Of a stretch of 64,000 bases of DNA, positions 1-7,831 are shown one piece after another (position 1 is the first letter of the stretch; every line of letters starts with the position of its first letter). The stretch comes from Niallia sp. Man26 (GTDB taxonomy: Bacteria; Bacillota; Bacilli; Bacillales; Cytobacillaceae): contig NZ_CP095746.1 in assembly GCF_022049065.2 (NCBI RefSeq), positions 1-64,000 on the forward strand, read 5' to 3'. The position numbers and the translations under genes are program-made. Under the pieces are notes generated by a model, which was not told where the DNA came from, searched no databases, and saw only the letters and a program-made list of their open reading frames with translations.

Positions 1-1131
1 ATATTTCTTCCTTGCCCACATTATTAAGGCTTTGTTGATATGCCTTAATGTTGAGTACATTTCTGATTTGTAGAACTTACCATAGAAATTTATCCAGCCT
101 ATTATCTTTGAGTTAAACATTTTGGATAGGTCTTCAAGGTCCTTTTCTGCTTTCAACTGTAATTTCCAGTTCCTTACTTCTTGTCGAATTGTTCTCTTTG
201 ATTTGTTACTAATCGCAGGTGTAAAGTTGATAAAGTGCTTTCCCCATCTATTCTTAGAACGTCTTGGTCTGAACGTATAGCCTAGAAAATCAAACGAAAT
301 ATTCTCGTGATTTTCTTTTCTATCCTCATCTTTACAATATATAATTCTTGTTTTGGATGGATGTAGCTCAAGCTTACATTCCTTCATCCTATTGTTTAAT
401 GATTCAAGCAATCTAACTGCTTCAGCTTCTGAATTGCAATGGATAACTGCATCATCTGCATATCTAGCAAATGGATTATTGGGATGGTTAATGGTCATCC
501 ATTTATCAAATGTGTAATGTAGAAATAGGTTCGCAAGAACTGGACTTATGACTCCACCTTGCGGTGTACCAGAGATACGTTCTTTTATACCTTCTTTAGT
601 TTGAAAAGGAGCACTAAGCCATCTTTCAATATATAGCTTTATCCATTTGATATTTGTGTGCTTTTCCACTGCTTTCATTAGTAATACATGATCAATGTTG
701 TCGAATAAGCCTTTAATATCAAATTCTAGAACCCAGTTGTATCTCCAACACCTTTTGCGAGTTATCTCTAATGCTTGAATGGCACTTTTCCTAGGTCTGT
801 AACCATATGAATCCTCATGAAAGTAAGGTTCCACCGAGGGTTCAAAATACAGTTTTGCAACCATTTGTGCAATTCTATCTGTAACAGTTGGAATTCCTAG
901 TGTCCTTGTGCCACCAGCTTTCTTTGGAATATCTACAGCTTTAACAGCTGGTGGAAAGTAACTTCCTGAAGACATTCTGTTCCACAGTTTATAGAGATTA
1001 TCCTTTAGGTTTAGTTCGAATTCTTCTATTGACTCCTCATCAATTCCTGCTGATCCTTTATTTGCTTTTACTCTTAGAAAGGCTTCATAAATCACCCTTT
1101 TTGATATTGCATATGGCTTTGTTTTATTCAT
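1..1131 (-). CDS. ltrA: Group II intron reverse transcriptase/maturase (C-terminus cut by window edge)
   Basis: Intron-encoded protein for splicing (maturase) and target-primed reverse transcription of the intron RNA. The ATG at 1131 follows GGAGG with 5 nt spacing, and 377 codons are open to the left edge. Fingers/palm blocks are in order: LGIP near residue 79, YGYRPRKSA near 110, FDIKGLFDNIDH near 138, TPQGGVISP near 190, the catalytic YADD near 225 and DFLGYTF near 282, followed by the start of the maturase (thumb) region. No frameshift is visible. The protein differs clearly from the second reverse transcriptase at 1678-2436, so the two introns are from different lineages and not a duplication. 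Confidence 0.93.
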   Translation of the reverse strand, partial: MNKTKPYAISKRVIYEAFLRVKANKGSAGIDEESIEEFELNLKDNLYKLWNRMSSGSYFPPAVKAVDIPKKAGGTRTLGIPTVTDRIAQMVAKLYFEPSVEPYFHEDSYGYRPRKSAIQALEITRKRCWRYNWVLEFDIKGLFDNIDHVLLMKAVEKHTNIKWIKLYIERWLSAPFQTKEGIKERISGTPQGGVISPVLANLFLHYTFDKWMTINHPNNPFARYADDAVIHCNSEAEAVRLLESLNNRMKECKLELHPSKTRIIYCKDEDRKENHENISFDFLGYTFRPRRSKNRWGKHFINFTPAISNKSKRTIRQEVRNWKLQLKAEKDLEDLSKMFNSKIIGWINFYGKFYKSEMYSTLRHINKALIMWARKKY

Positions 1132-1677
1132 AAGTTCCTCCCATTTTATGATGGTTGACTTGCTCATAAAACTGAATAACATAACCCCTTTGCTCTACCT
1201 CCGTTAGGAGGTTTCTTTGCTACTACGAGTTATTCCGCCCCTATACATAGCATTGGTACTCTAATTCTTGTGGGTCTTCCACTTGAATTTCTCCCTTAAC
1301 ATCCATGTCGTAGGTTCCCACGTTCCACACTCAAGCCTATATTAAGTTCACGCCGCCTTTATACCGGTCACCGAACGGACAGTAAACAGGTTTCCTCCGA
1401 ACTTATCCTGAGTTAACGACTCCCCCTCAGTTTTGATGACAACCCTATGCTTTCGATACTTCCTCAGCGGTTCAATGATTTTCGTCTCCTTAATATGTAC
1501 CTGACAAAGTCTTGCTCTGCCTTTTCCTTAACGCTCAATACCATAGCTTTTGACTATAGCACCATAAGGTGGTTTGCAATCTCTACCTGTATAGCGATTG
1601 CGAGAGGCCCACTCTCATCTTAAGTGCAGCATAGCTTCCTATTGTGCTTAAGCACATTTTGGTTGCTTTCGTGGCAC
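1..1677 (-). mobile_element. Group II intron (inserted copy), 3' end outside window
   Basis: A group II intron reads leftward and runs off the left edge. Its 5' boundary is inferred at base 1677, where the reading frame of another intron's reverse transcriptase is interrupted right after the YADD-C codons and the sequence continues as GTGCCACGAAAGC; group II introns begin with GUG. About 545 nt of non-coding sequence (1132-1677), the expected size for ribozyme domains I-III, precede the intron's own reverse transcriptase gene. Domains V and VI and the 3' splice site are not in the window, so intron class and splicing competence cannot be judged. Confidence 0.8.
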
Positions 1678-2436
1678 ACAGTCATCTGCATACCTTACTA
1701 TATAAGCCTGTCCTTCACATTGCTTCCTAACCACTTTCTCAAACCATAAGTCGAGAACATAATGGAGATAAATATTTGCTAAGATAGGCGATACTACTCC
1801 ACCTTGCGGTGTACCAGTTTCCGTTTTGTATCTCCTACCTTCTTCCATATATCCACCTTTTAGAAACCTACTGATTATTCTCAGAAGGTTTGGGTCGGCT
1901 ATTCTATGTTTCAAGAACTCCATCATCCATTTGTGATCAACATTATCAAAGAAACCTTTAATATCTACATCTACTACATAGCTTACTGCTCTCTTTTCAA
2001 TATAAAAGTTTAGTATTTTCAACGCATCGTGGCAGTTTCTATTTGGCCGAAACCCAAATGAACAATTTAGAAAGTCATTCTCATAAATTGCATTAAGTAC
2101 TTTGGCAATACCTTTTTGTACGATTTTGTCCTCGTGTTCGGGTATCCCCAATGGTCTTTTCTTGTCAGAATTAAGCTTTGGGATATACATTCGTCTAACT
2201 GGGACAGGGCGATAACTTTTGCTTTTTAGTCTACTTGCCAAGTCCATTATGTTTTCTTCCAGATTTTCGGTGTACTGTTCTTTAGTTGTACCATGCACAC
2301 CGGTTGCCTTCTTGTTCGGCAGCTCAAAATAACAATGAGTGAGTGATTGTTCGTTTAATAGATGCGCAAGAGATGTAAATTTCATTTTGGTATTAGATTT
2401 TGCTAATTCTGCTATCCTTAGTAGTTTTGTTTCCAT
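1648..2436 (-). pseudogene. ltrA: Group II intron reverse transcriptase interrupted by a second intron
   Basis: N-terminal 253 codons of a different group II intron reverse transcriptase, with RPLGIP near residue 94, FGFRPNR near 128, VDIKGFFDNVDH near 157, GTPQGGVVSP near 208 and YADD at 249-252. Homology stops immediately after the YADD and one Cys. The next nine codons and the TAA come from the inserted intron (bases 1677-1648). The thumb/maturase half of the gene should lie beyond the 3' end of the inserted intron, outside the window. If the inserted intron splices accurately the mRNA could be restored, so this is 'interrupted' rather than necessarily dead. The ATG at 2436 follows GGTAGGGAG. 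Confidence 0.85.
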
Positions 2437-2693
2437 TTCTTCTCCCTACCTCTGTGTGTAGTAAATGTTTCCCTAATAAGAGTGATAACTGGTAGCTAGC
2501 CTTTCCTCCATCGGCATTACCCAACTTCATTGGTACTACGCTGCTATCCGACTCCCTAAACAGCATTTGGTTTCCTTGCTTATTATCGCTTGTACACCAT
2601 ACTCTTCTATAAAGAAGAGACCGATAGGGTCTCCCGAGTTGCCGTATCATATCGATGTATAACGTGCCAAGGTCTCTGACTCCAACCGCACAC
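2437..2693 (-). mobile_element. 5' RNA part of the interrupted group II intron (boundary uncertain)
   Basis: Non-coding DNA just upstream of the interrupted reverse transcriptase. It carries stretches typical of the late 5' part of such introns (a GCGTAGTACCAATGAAG block and a purine-rich run into the start codon). A possible 5' end is GTGTGCGG at 2693. Only about 257 nt separate this from the start codon, shorter than the usual domain I-III length, so the intron is either an unusually compact one or truncated at its 5' end. Folding and comparison with a full-length relative would decide. Confidence 0.5.
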
Positions 2694-2703
2694 CTGCCCT
2701 ATT

Positions 2704-2758
2704 AGTAACAGAGTAATAAAGAAGCATTAATCCTTACTGGATTAATGCCCCTGTTACT
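2704..2758 (-). terminator. Nested inverted repeat, possible terminator downstream of the methyltransferase
   Basis: Two perfect nested stems: outer AGTAACAG/CTGTTACT (2704-2711, 2751-2758) and inner GCATTAATCC/GGATTAATGC (2724-2733, 2739-2748). On the minus strand the inner hairpin is followed by TTCTTT. It lies about 180 nt beyond the methyltransferase stop and next to the intron, so it is either a terminator or the target hairpin near which the intron inserted. Confidence 0.45.
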
Positions 2759-2936
2759 TTAAGCGCATTATTTCACAATTTTTTTATAGTAGATAACCGT
2801 CAAATTGGACCCCTGTTTTTTTGCCCTTGTTTGGCAATCATAATACCCTCTCATTTTTCATTCATTATGTTACATCATTTTATCAGTTGTTTTTTTCCGA
2901 TAAAAAGTAAAATTGGAATAAACATTTACCTTACTC

Positions 2937-3638
2937 TTACTCTTTATCTTTCTTTCGAATTTTCATCATTGTATTTGCATTTCTTTGGAACTCATATGGC
3001 ACTCTAACTTCTTCAACTTCATACCCTTGATTTTTGAGCATTTTCACAATCTCATCTAAATGCTCGTATCTGTTCCCAGTAAGGTCAACAAGTGGAAAGA
3101 TACGAATTTCTTCTTTTACTACTCGAAGCAATTCTTCAATCACATTCTGGTGGAATGCTTTATCAAGGCGATCACCGTATGTAAACAAAAAGTGAGCAGA
3201 GAGAATCAAGTCAAATTGTTCACTTTCAAACGGTAGTGAAGGCAATGTAACAGGAATGTAGCGCTCAGGATTTTGTTTCATATCAGCTGCACAATCATTA
3301 AGCGCGCGGGTCCGATACTGCGCTAAATCTGTCACATCTTTAAAATAGTCAAACACGTACTGTGCTTTTGCTTTTTCTACGCTTTCCATCGCGTGTATAA
3401 GATCTTTTTCTCCTTTATTGGCAAGAGCTTCTCCCGGATGATAATATGCGATGTCACAGGCGGTCACGTCCAGTCCCTTTTGCTGGCTGATAGCGGTAAA
3501 AGAACACGCCCCTGCCGGACAGTCCAAAATCTTTTTTCCTTCCATTTCTTCTGTCGAAAGCGAAAACATCGCCATATATTCCTCGAATGTTCTTCCGATA
3601 AAAACGATACGCTCCAAATCTACCCCATCTTTACTCAT
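2937..3638 (-). CDS. Class I SAM-dependent methyltransferase
   Basis: A 233-residue protein with a Rossmann methyltransferase core: motif I is KILDCPAGACSF (residues 36-47), an acidic second-strand end follows at DVTACD, and LPFESEQFDLILSAHFLF (about 134-151) is the post-I/motif IV region. The LLRVV segment is typical of class I small-molecule or protein methyltransferases. No signal peptide or membrane segment is seen, so it should be cytosolic. The substrate cannot be read from the sequence. The ATG at 3638 is preceded by AAGGGGAT. The gene is monocistronic behind a T-box leader (3665-3976), implying expression is raised when one charged tRNA is scarce. Confidence 0.85.
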   Translation of the reverse strand: MSKDGVDLERIVFIGRTFEEYMAMFSLSTEEMEGKKILDCPAGACSFTAISQQKGLDVTACDIAYYHPGEALANKGEKDLIHAMESVEKAKAQYVFDYFKDVTDLAQYRTRALNDCAADMKQNPERYIPVTLPSLPFESEQFDLILSAHFLFTYGDRLDKAFHQNVIEELLRVVKEEIRIFPLVDLTGNRYEHLDEIVKMLKNQGYEVEEVRVPYEFQRNANTMMKIRKKDKE

Positions 3639-3664
3639 AACTACACATCCCCTTAATTTTCAGT

Positions 3665-3976
3665 ATAAAAAAAGGGTCCCTCATCCTAAAAAAGGACGAG
3701 AAACCCCGTGGTACCACCTTCGTTCGTTTATTAAAAATAAACGCACTTTACTGTACAGAAACAATTTATAATTGCTCGATACATTGTCTCTTTTATCGGT
3801 GAGACTTTCCGCCATAACCTACTATTCGTTCAGCTTGGTTGCTCAGAAGCCCATTCAACAAAATTCCCACACTGATTCTCACCAACCATCAGCTCTCTAA
3901 AGTGTTCCTAATGTTTACTACCCTTCATCATCGCATGTTTTATTTGGTTTTTATTTACCATTTATTACAATCAGTT
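3665..3976 (-). promoter_or_regulatory. T-box riboswitch leader (probable Trp specifier)
   Basis: Reading the minus strand, the leader contains the hallmark T-box sequence GGTGGTACCACGG (about 3706-3718) followed by a terminator hairpin TCGTCC...GGATGA/GGGACCC with a U-tract (3665-3700). Upstream are Stem I features: AGAGAG, the distal GGTTGGTGAGAATC element, and a specifier-loop candidate GAATGGGCTTCTGAG. By alignment to the usual GAA-specifier layout the codon reads UGG (tryptophan). That reading is by eye and less certain than the T-box assignment itself. Scarcity of the cognate charged tRNA should favour the antiterminator and turn on the methyltransferase. Confidence 0.88.
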
Positions 3977-3983
3977 TTTTTCT

Positions 3984-4012
3984 ATTTTATTATCTACTTA
4001 AATAATTGTCAA
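3984..4012 (-). promoter_or_regulatory. Promoter of the T-box leader
   Basis: TTGACA (4012-4007), 17-nt spacer, TAAAAT (3989-3984), on the minus strand. Transcription would start near 3976, at the 5' end of the T-box leader. Confidence 0.75.
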
Positions 4013-4095
4013 AATATTTTTTCATTAACTACACCATTAATAAAATATGATTGCATTTATGTTGCATTAGGAAATTTCAAATTATTGTTATTAAA

Positions 4096-4121
4096 CTAAA
4101 CTGCCACGATTGTTACATAAG
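4096..4121 (+). repeat. Dispersed repeat, copy 1
   Basis: First of five direct copies with approximate consensus TAAACTGCCCCGTTTGTGACA. In copies 1-3 weaker similarity continues about 35 nt further (a TTTATTATA-like block). It lies just past the 3' end of the frameshifted DUF3916 gene. Confidence 0.6.
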
Positions 4122-4177
4122 GAGGGTACTCTACATTTATTATAAGATTGCTTCAAATCCCTGTTTTATTTCAGATG

Positions 4178-4701
4178 TTATTTTAGCTCTCCTATAAACC
4201 AAATCTCTTGTTCAAAGACTTCATCATCTAAAAGTAGCTCTTTAAACCCTTTTATATCTAAATTCAATGGAAGAGATAAATTCCATTCTTTAATAAGATT
4301 TCTTTCCTTATCTAAAGGTAACCACCGTTGTTCTTTAGTATCTCTGTTAAAATAACCATCAAACCATGTTTTATCAGGTACTACAGCAATTTGTGAGTCA
4401 AACAAACTAGGAAGAGAGATAATGGTATAAGTTTTATAATCAGCTTGATCCTTCTGAATCAGGTTAATCATTTGATCAATAAGTATTTGCATAACAGCTC
4501 TTCTGAATTTATTTGGGGTATTCCTAAAATTTATATACTCTTGATTCCAAGGCAAGTGTAAATGCCAATAACCTAATTCACTTTTATGTGGGTTAGGAAT
4601 ACTCTGCGTTTGTTTAGAAATTCTCGTTTTAATTCTTTAAATCGTCTTCTTAAGCCCCTAACTTTCTTTTTCGAACCATTATCAAAATTCCAATTTTGCA
4701 A
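4178..4701 (-). pseudogene. DUF3916-like gene with a frameshift
   Basis: The C-terminal 125 or so codons (4178-4555 and a little upstream) resemble the DUF3916 family of Bacillus cytosolic proteins of unknown function. Recognisable features are GYWHLHLP just upstream of residue 1 of that fragment, a conserved WLPLD block and the terminal EIWFIGEL. The N-terminal arginine-rich helix (RGLRRRFKELKREF) is present upstream but in another frame, beginning at a TTG at 4701 behind GGAGG. The two frames join near an AAACAAACGC run at about 4610-4622, where one missing A would restore a continuous protein. This is either a real inactivating deletion or a sequencing error in an A-run. Confidence 0.7.
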
Positions 4702-4879
4702 TATGCTACCTCCAAACATGTAATACTTAATGGTATTGGAATCAATTAAATCTACCGTTTACTACTAAAAAAGTATATCTTTATGATATCTGACTGGACT
4801 ATATTTTAATATGGAATGTTATTGATTTAATAGTTCTTCATGGAGCAGCAGCATTAATTTATTGAAATACTTATTGCTC

Positions 4880-4906
4880 TAAACTGCTACGTTTGCGACA
4901 CAAGAA
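4880..4906 (+). repeat. Dispersed repeat, copy 2
   Basis: TAAACTGCTACGTTTGCGACA, same orientation as the other copies, about 785 nt after copy 1. It is followed by the related ATTTATTACAG block. Confidence 0.6.
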
Positions 4907-5133
4907 AGATACTTTTCATTTATTACAGTAATCCTGACCGGATAGTTCCACACAAATATTTTAGCATTAAAAATGACGATTTCTACTATTGCACCTAACA
5001 ATGTTCTTTTCCTCTTTTATATCGTTAGTGAAGGTATCCATTTATATAAATAATTAGAATTTAATTGTATATTTTTAGATAATCTACAAATGATAATTAA
5101 AAAAAATCTAATTTTAAGGAGTGAAATAGGAAA

Positions 5134-5547
5134 ATGAAAAAAATATTGAGTTTTATATTTGCAATTTGTTTATTTTCACTAAGTGGGTTTAGTACTAATG
5201 CAGCAGAAGTTAAAAATACGCCAAACCAAGCAGCCGACCATTTAATACTAAGTGTATTAGGTGATGAAATAAATAGGGCTGTTGCTAGTTACTATAAACA
5301 AGAAGACCCAAACTCATTTTTTATTAAATATGGACATGGTAATTCAAAAGACTTTGTAAATGTAATCCAGTCTGAAAAAGGTAATGAATTAGATTATAAT
5401 TATGTTGTCAAAGTAAATATTACGCCTCAGAAAAAAGGTGCTTTAGGAAAAGACACAATAAGTTTTGGAATTGATCAATCTAATCAAAGCGGAAATATGA
5501 AGATTAAACTTTTGGATTACAAACATGTCGATCCAAAAGATAAATAA
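5134..5547 (+). CDS. Secreted DUF3888-like protein
   Basis: A 137-residue protein with an N-terminal signal peptide (KK, hydrophobic FIFAICLFSL, likely cleavage after NAA near residue 24). The mature part resembles DUF3888 secreted proteins of Bacillus: an amphipathic N-terminal helix, a central VVKVNITPQ strand, GKDTISFGI, and a terminal KLLDYKHV strand. Function is unknown for the family. AAGGAG lies 12 nt before the ATG. It sits alone between repeat copies 2 and 3 and ends in its own strong terminator, so it looks like a self-contained cassette. Confidence 0.75.
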   Translation: MKKILSFIFAICLFSLSGFSTNAAEVKNTPNQAADHLILSVLGDEINRAVASYYKQEDPNSFFIKYGHGNSKDFVNVIQSEKGNELDYNYVVKVNITPQKKGALGKDTISFGIDQSNQSGNMKIKLLDYKHVDPKDK

Positions 5548-5553
5548 GAAAAA

Positions 5554-5582
5554 AGCATTGCCTAATGGCAATGCTCTTTTAA
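5554..5582 (+). terminator. Terminator of the DUF3888 gene
   Basis: Perfect 9-bp stem AGCATTGCC/GGCAATGCT with a 4-nt loop, followed by CTTTTTT, 7 nt after the stop codon. Confidence 0.9.
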
Positions 5583-5734
5583 TAATCCAAACCTTCTTCT
5601 GCATACACATAATCATCTTCCCTAGCATTATATATATGAACGTAAAACTCAGACCTCTACCTGAAATCCAGTTAATACCAAATGCGTTAGGAATAGCTCG
5701 CTTAGTATTAAGTTTGTGAAGTATTCTACTTAAA

Positions 5735-5760
5735 GTAAACTGCCCCGTTTGTGACACAAG
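5735..5760 (+). repeat. Dispersed repeat, copy 3
   Basis: GTAAACTGCCCCGTTTGTGAC, the copy closest to consensus, followed by the TTATTATAGGAATGCTG block shared with copies 1 and 2. Confidence 0.6.
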
Positions 5761-5835
5761 ATGGAGCTCTAAACTTATTATAGGAATGCTGCCATGTTTA
5801 TTTCATAAATAATTACATCATTATATTAACAGTAT

Positions 5836-6075
5836 TTAATATTTAAAAAATTCAAAGAAAAATTTCAAATAAGCAATGTTTAATACTATAGCAAGAATTG
5901 ATTTGAGTAAAGGTTCTCTTAACACAATTGCACCTACTCCTAGTAAAGCTCCACAAAATGAAAAAAATGGAATTAAAACAAAGCCGAAATTGATATAAAT
6001 GATAGGAGTAAACGCCAATATATTTAATGCTAAATTCAAAGCAATACAAATAAACGCAATATTACTTGCAGGCAT
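5836..6075 (-). CDS. Small two-helix membrane protein
   Basis: A 79-residue hydrophobic protein starting at ATG 6075, which has GGGGGG about 6 nt upstream. A longer reading to 6129 is open but lacks a ribosome binding site. Two or three membrane helices are visible: the N-terminal IAFICIALNLALNILAF, a central FVLIPFFSFCGALLGVGAI and a C-terminal LLKSILAIVLNIAYLKFF. No known motif is recognised. It lies between repeat copies 3 and 4. It is a hypothetical protein. Confidence 0.6.
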   Translation of the reverse strand: MPASNIAFICIALNLALNILAFTPIIYINFGFVLIPFFSFCGALLGVGAIVLREPLLKSILAIVLNIAYLKFFFEFFKY

Positions 6076-6232
6076 GAAATCCCCCCATTCTATATTAATT
6101 ACTTTAACATATATATACATTATCATCATTTGCTACCTTTTCTGAAAAAGAAATCCTACTCTAATTAAACATAGCCAGATTGTTCAACAAACAAGAAAAA
6201 ATTAATAAACTTGTAAATAAATGAACTTAAAC

Positions 6233-6254
6233 AAAACTGCCCTGTTTGGAACAT
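6233..6254 (+). repeat. Dispersed repeat, copy 4
   Basis: AAAACTGCCCTGTTTGGAACA; only the first 20 nt match the consensus. It lies beside the terminator of the 48-residue protein gene. Confidence 0.5.
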
Positions 6255-6276
6255 TAAAAAAACTGCCGATCGGCAG
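6254..6276 (-). terminator. Terminator of the 48-residue membrane protein gene
   Basis: Minus strand: perfect palindrome CTGCCGATCGGCAG followed by TTTTTTT, about 65 nt downstream of the stop codon. Confidence 0.85.
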
Positions 6277-6341
6277 CCGACTTCTGTTTATTTGGGATTT
6301 GAAGAATATCTCTTACACTATCCAATCTCAATTATTCCTAA

Positions 6342-6488
6342 TCAAAAAAAGACATTATACAAAATAATAATTATAATTATTCCAATAACAATAAAACCAC
6401 CTATAGTTGGACTTCCATATAATGCTCTATTCCAACCGTCATCAGTATCTATTTTACTTTTTTCTTTATCTTCATTATCATTCTTCAT
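6342..6488 (-). CDS. Small single-helix membrane protein (48 residues)
   Basis: A short gene with a strong ribosome binding site (GGAGGAGGATTTT before the ATG at 6488). The first 25 residues are charged (KNDNEDKEKSK, then DTDDGWNRALYG). They are followed by one strongly hydrophobic helix (IGGFIVIGIIIIIILYNVFF) that ends the protein, so it is a C-tail-anchored peptide. It has its own terminator at 6254-6276. No family is recognised; small size and acidic head fit a regulatory or stress-type membrane peptide, but that is inference. Confidence 0.65.
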   Translation of the reverse strand: MKNDNEDKEKSKIDTDDGWNRALYGSPTIGGFIVIGIIIIIILYNVFF

Positions 6489-6746
6489 AAAATCCTCCTC
6501 CCTGAAATACAATTTTATCCATTTCCCTAAATCTTAGTTTACTAAAATATACTACAAGAAGGATTAAGAATAACGATAGTAAAATAACTGTAGATCCTTT
6601 TCAAAATAAAAACAGGAATGTTTATATTGCTGCAAGCATAAACATCAATTTCATCATTCCATCACTACAGATTGAGTGTTTTTATTTTATACGTTTAATT
6701 GTTAAAAAAGATTCTAAATATGTATAATTTTGTATTTTTTATTCAA

Positions 6747-6775
6747 CTAAACTGCCCCATTAGTTTAAGTGTAAC
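6747..6775 (+). repeat. Dispersed repeat, copy 5
   Basis: CTAAACTGCCCCATTAGTTT; the first 15 nt match the consensus, then diverge. Last copy before the CPBP protease gene. Confidence 0.5.
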
Positions 6776-6872
6776 ATTTAACAAATAAAAAAACCTCACG
6801 CAAAATCAACCCTAACCATTAACATAGCCTAATTAAAAAAGATCCTCTCTCTATAATTTACCTTTTTTTGTA

Positions 6873-6902
6873 TTGAAACGGTAATATAATCTAGCATAAT
6901 AA
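6873..6902 (+). promoter_or_regulatory. Promoter of the CPBP protease gene
   Basis: TTGAAA, 18-nt spacer, TAATAA, ending 27 nt before the TTG start codon. Confidence 0.55.
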
Positions 6903-6929
6903 ATATTCTAAATCTAAGGAGACATAGCT

Positions 6930-7640
6930 TTGAAACACCTCATCAAGAACAAATACATATGGATTTTTGCGACTTATATACTAATAATGACAGTAGTGCC
7001 GAGAGGACTGAAGTTTGTTCTATACTTAGGAGATGTAGGGAAAACCGAGCATCTTGCATTCAAGAATTATCATGTCGAGAATGATTTGTTAATCATTTGG
7101 TTAAACATTAGTATTCAATTGCTCATACTTGGTTTTGTATTCTTTCTTTATTCTAGTACCTCAGTATTCACTTGGAAAAGACCCATTGTAAAGGGGAAAG
7201 ATTTTTTGAATGCCTTGTACATATTCCTATGGAAGATATTAGTTTCGGGTATTGCGGGTATTGTTTTCGTCTTTATAAACGGTGGTTTAGGGGACGCAAC
7301 TCCTCAAAATCAACAGAACTTGGAAGTAGCTATTCAGACTAGTTTAGTCACTGTCATTTCTACGGTCATTCTAGCACCAATCATAGAAGAATTTTTCTTT
7401 AGGAAGATACTTATTGGACATATTTTTGCCAGCCATCCATACATTGGACTTATGCTAAGTAGTTTAATATTTGGCGGATTGCATTTAGTATCCGGGTTCT
7501 CTGTAGTAGGATTGATTATTTATTGTGGAATGGGATTATTTCTAGGTTTACTTTATTTAAAGACTAATCGTTTAGAATCTTCTATGATAGCCCATAGTTT
7601 TAATAACCTTATTTCCTCCCTACGTATTCTTATTCAATAA
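6930..7640 (+). CDS. CPBP family intramembrane glutamic protease
   Basis: A 236-residue multi-pass membrane protein of the CAAX protease/bacteriocin-processing (CPBP, Abi) family. The three signature motifs are present: EEFFFRK (about residues 153-159, the glutamate pair and arginine), FGGLHL (about 180-185, catalytic-region His) and HSFNN (about 222-226). Six to seven hydrophobic segments flank them. Family members cleave membrane substrates or confer self-immunity to bacteriocins. No bacteriocin gene is seen nearby, so the role here is unknown. TTG start with AAGGAG 8 nt upstream. Confidence 0.88.
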   Translation: MKHLIKNKYIWIFATYILIMTVVPRGLKFVLYLGDVGKTEHLAFKNYHVENDLLIIWLNISIQLLILGFVFFLYSSTSVFTWKRPIVKGKDFLNALYIFLWKILVSGIAGIVFVFINGGLGDATPQNQQNLEVAIQTSLVTVISTVILAPIIEEFFFRKILIGHIFASHPYIGLMLSSLIFGGLHLVSGFSVVGLIIYCGMGLFLGLLYLKTNRLESSMIAHSFNNLISSLRILIQ

Positions 7641-7655
7641 TAATACTAACTTCTT

Positions 7656-7689
7656 GTATAAAAAAGCCAGCAATATTTCTATTGCTGGC
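7656..7689 (-). terminator. Terminator of the uvrX transcript
   Basis: Perfect 10-bp stem GCCAGCAATA/TATTGCTGGC with a 4-nt loop. On the minus strand it is followed by TTTTTTA, about 140 nt beyond the uvrX stop. It may also slow rightward readthrough from the CPBP gene. Confidence 0.8.
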
Positions 7690-7831
7690 AAAGCGGAATA
7701 TGAAATTATAAGACATAAACATTATATCTCAATAAATACAACTTACCATACTTATTTACTGAGTTTTGAACTTAATAAAAACCCAAAGCAGATAATCGTA
7801 AACAATGCTCAGCTGAAGCCTTGTTGCAATA

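Noticed and set aside
951..1133. Open frame on the plus strand within the left-edge reverse transcriptase
   Set aside because: Antisense to a clearly conserved reverse transcriptase gene; no ribosome binding site.
2393..2650. 85-codon frame on the minus strand
   Set aside because: Lies in the structured RNA part of the host group II intron and overlaps its reverse transcriptase start.
3393..4099. Plus-strand frames over the methyltransferase start and T-box leader
   Set aside because: Antisense to a conserved gene and to a recognised RNA element; compositionally not protein-like.
6292..6537. 81-codon plus-strand frame
   Set aside because: Antisense to the 48-residue membrane protein gene, which has a far better ribosome binding site and terminator.
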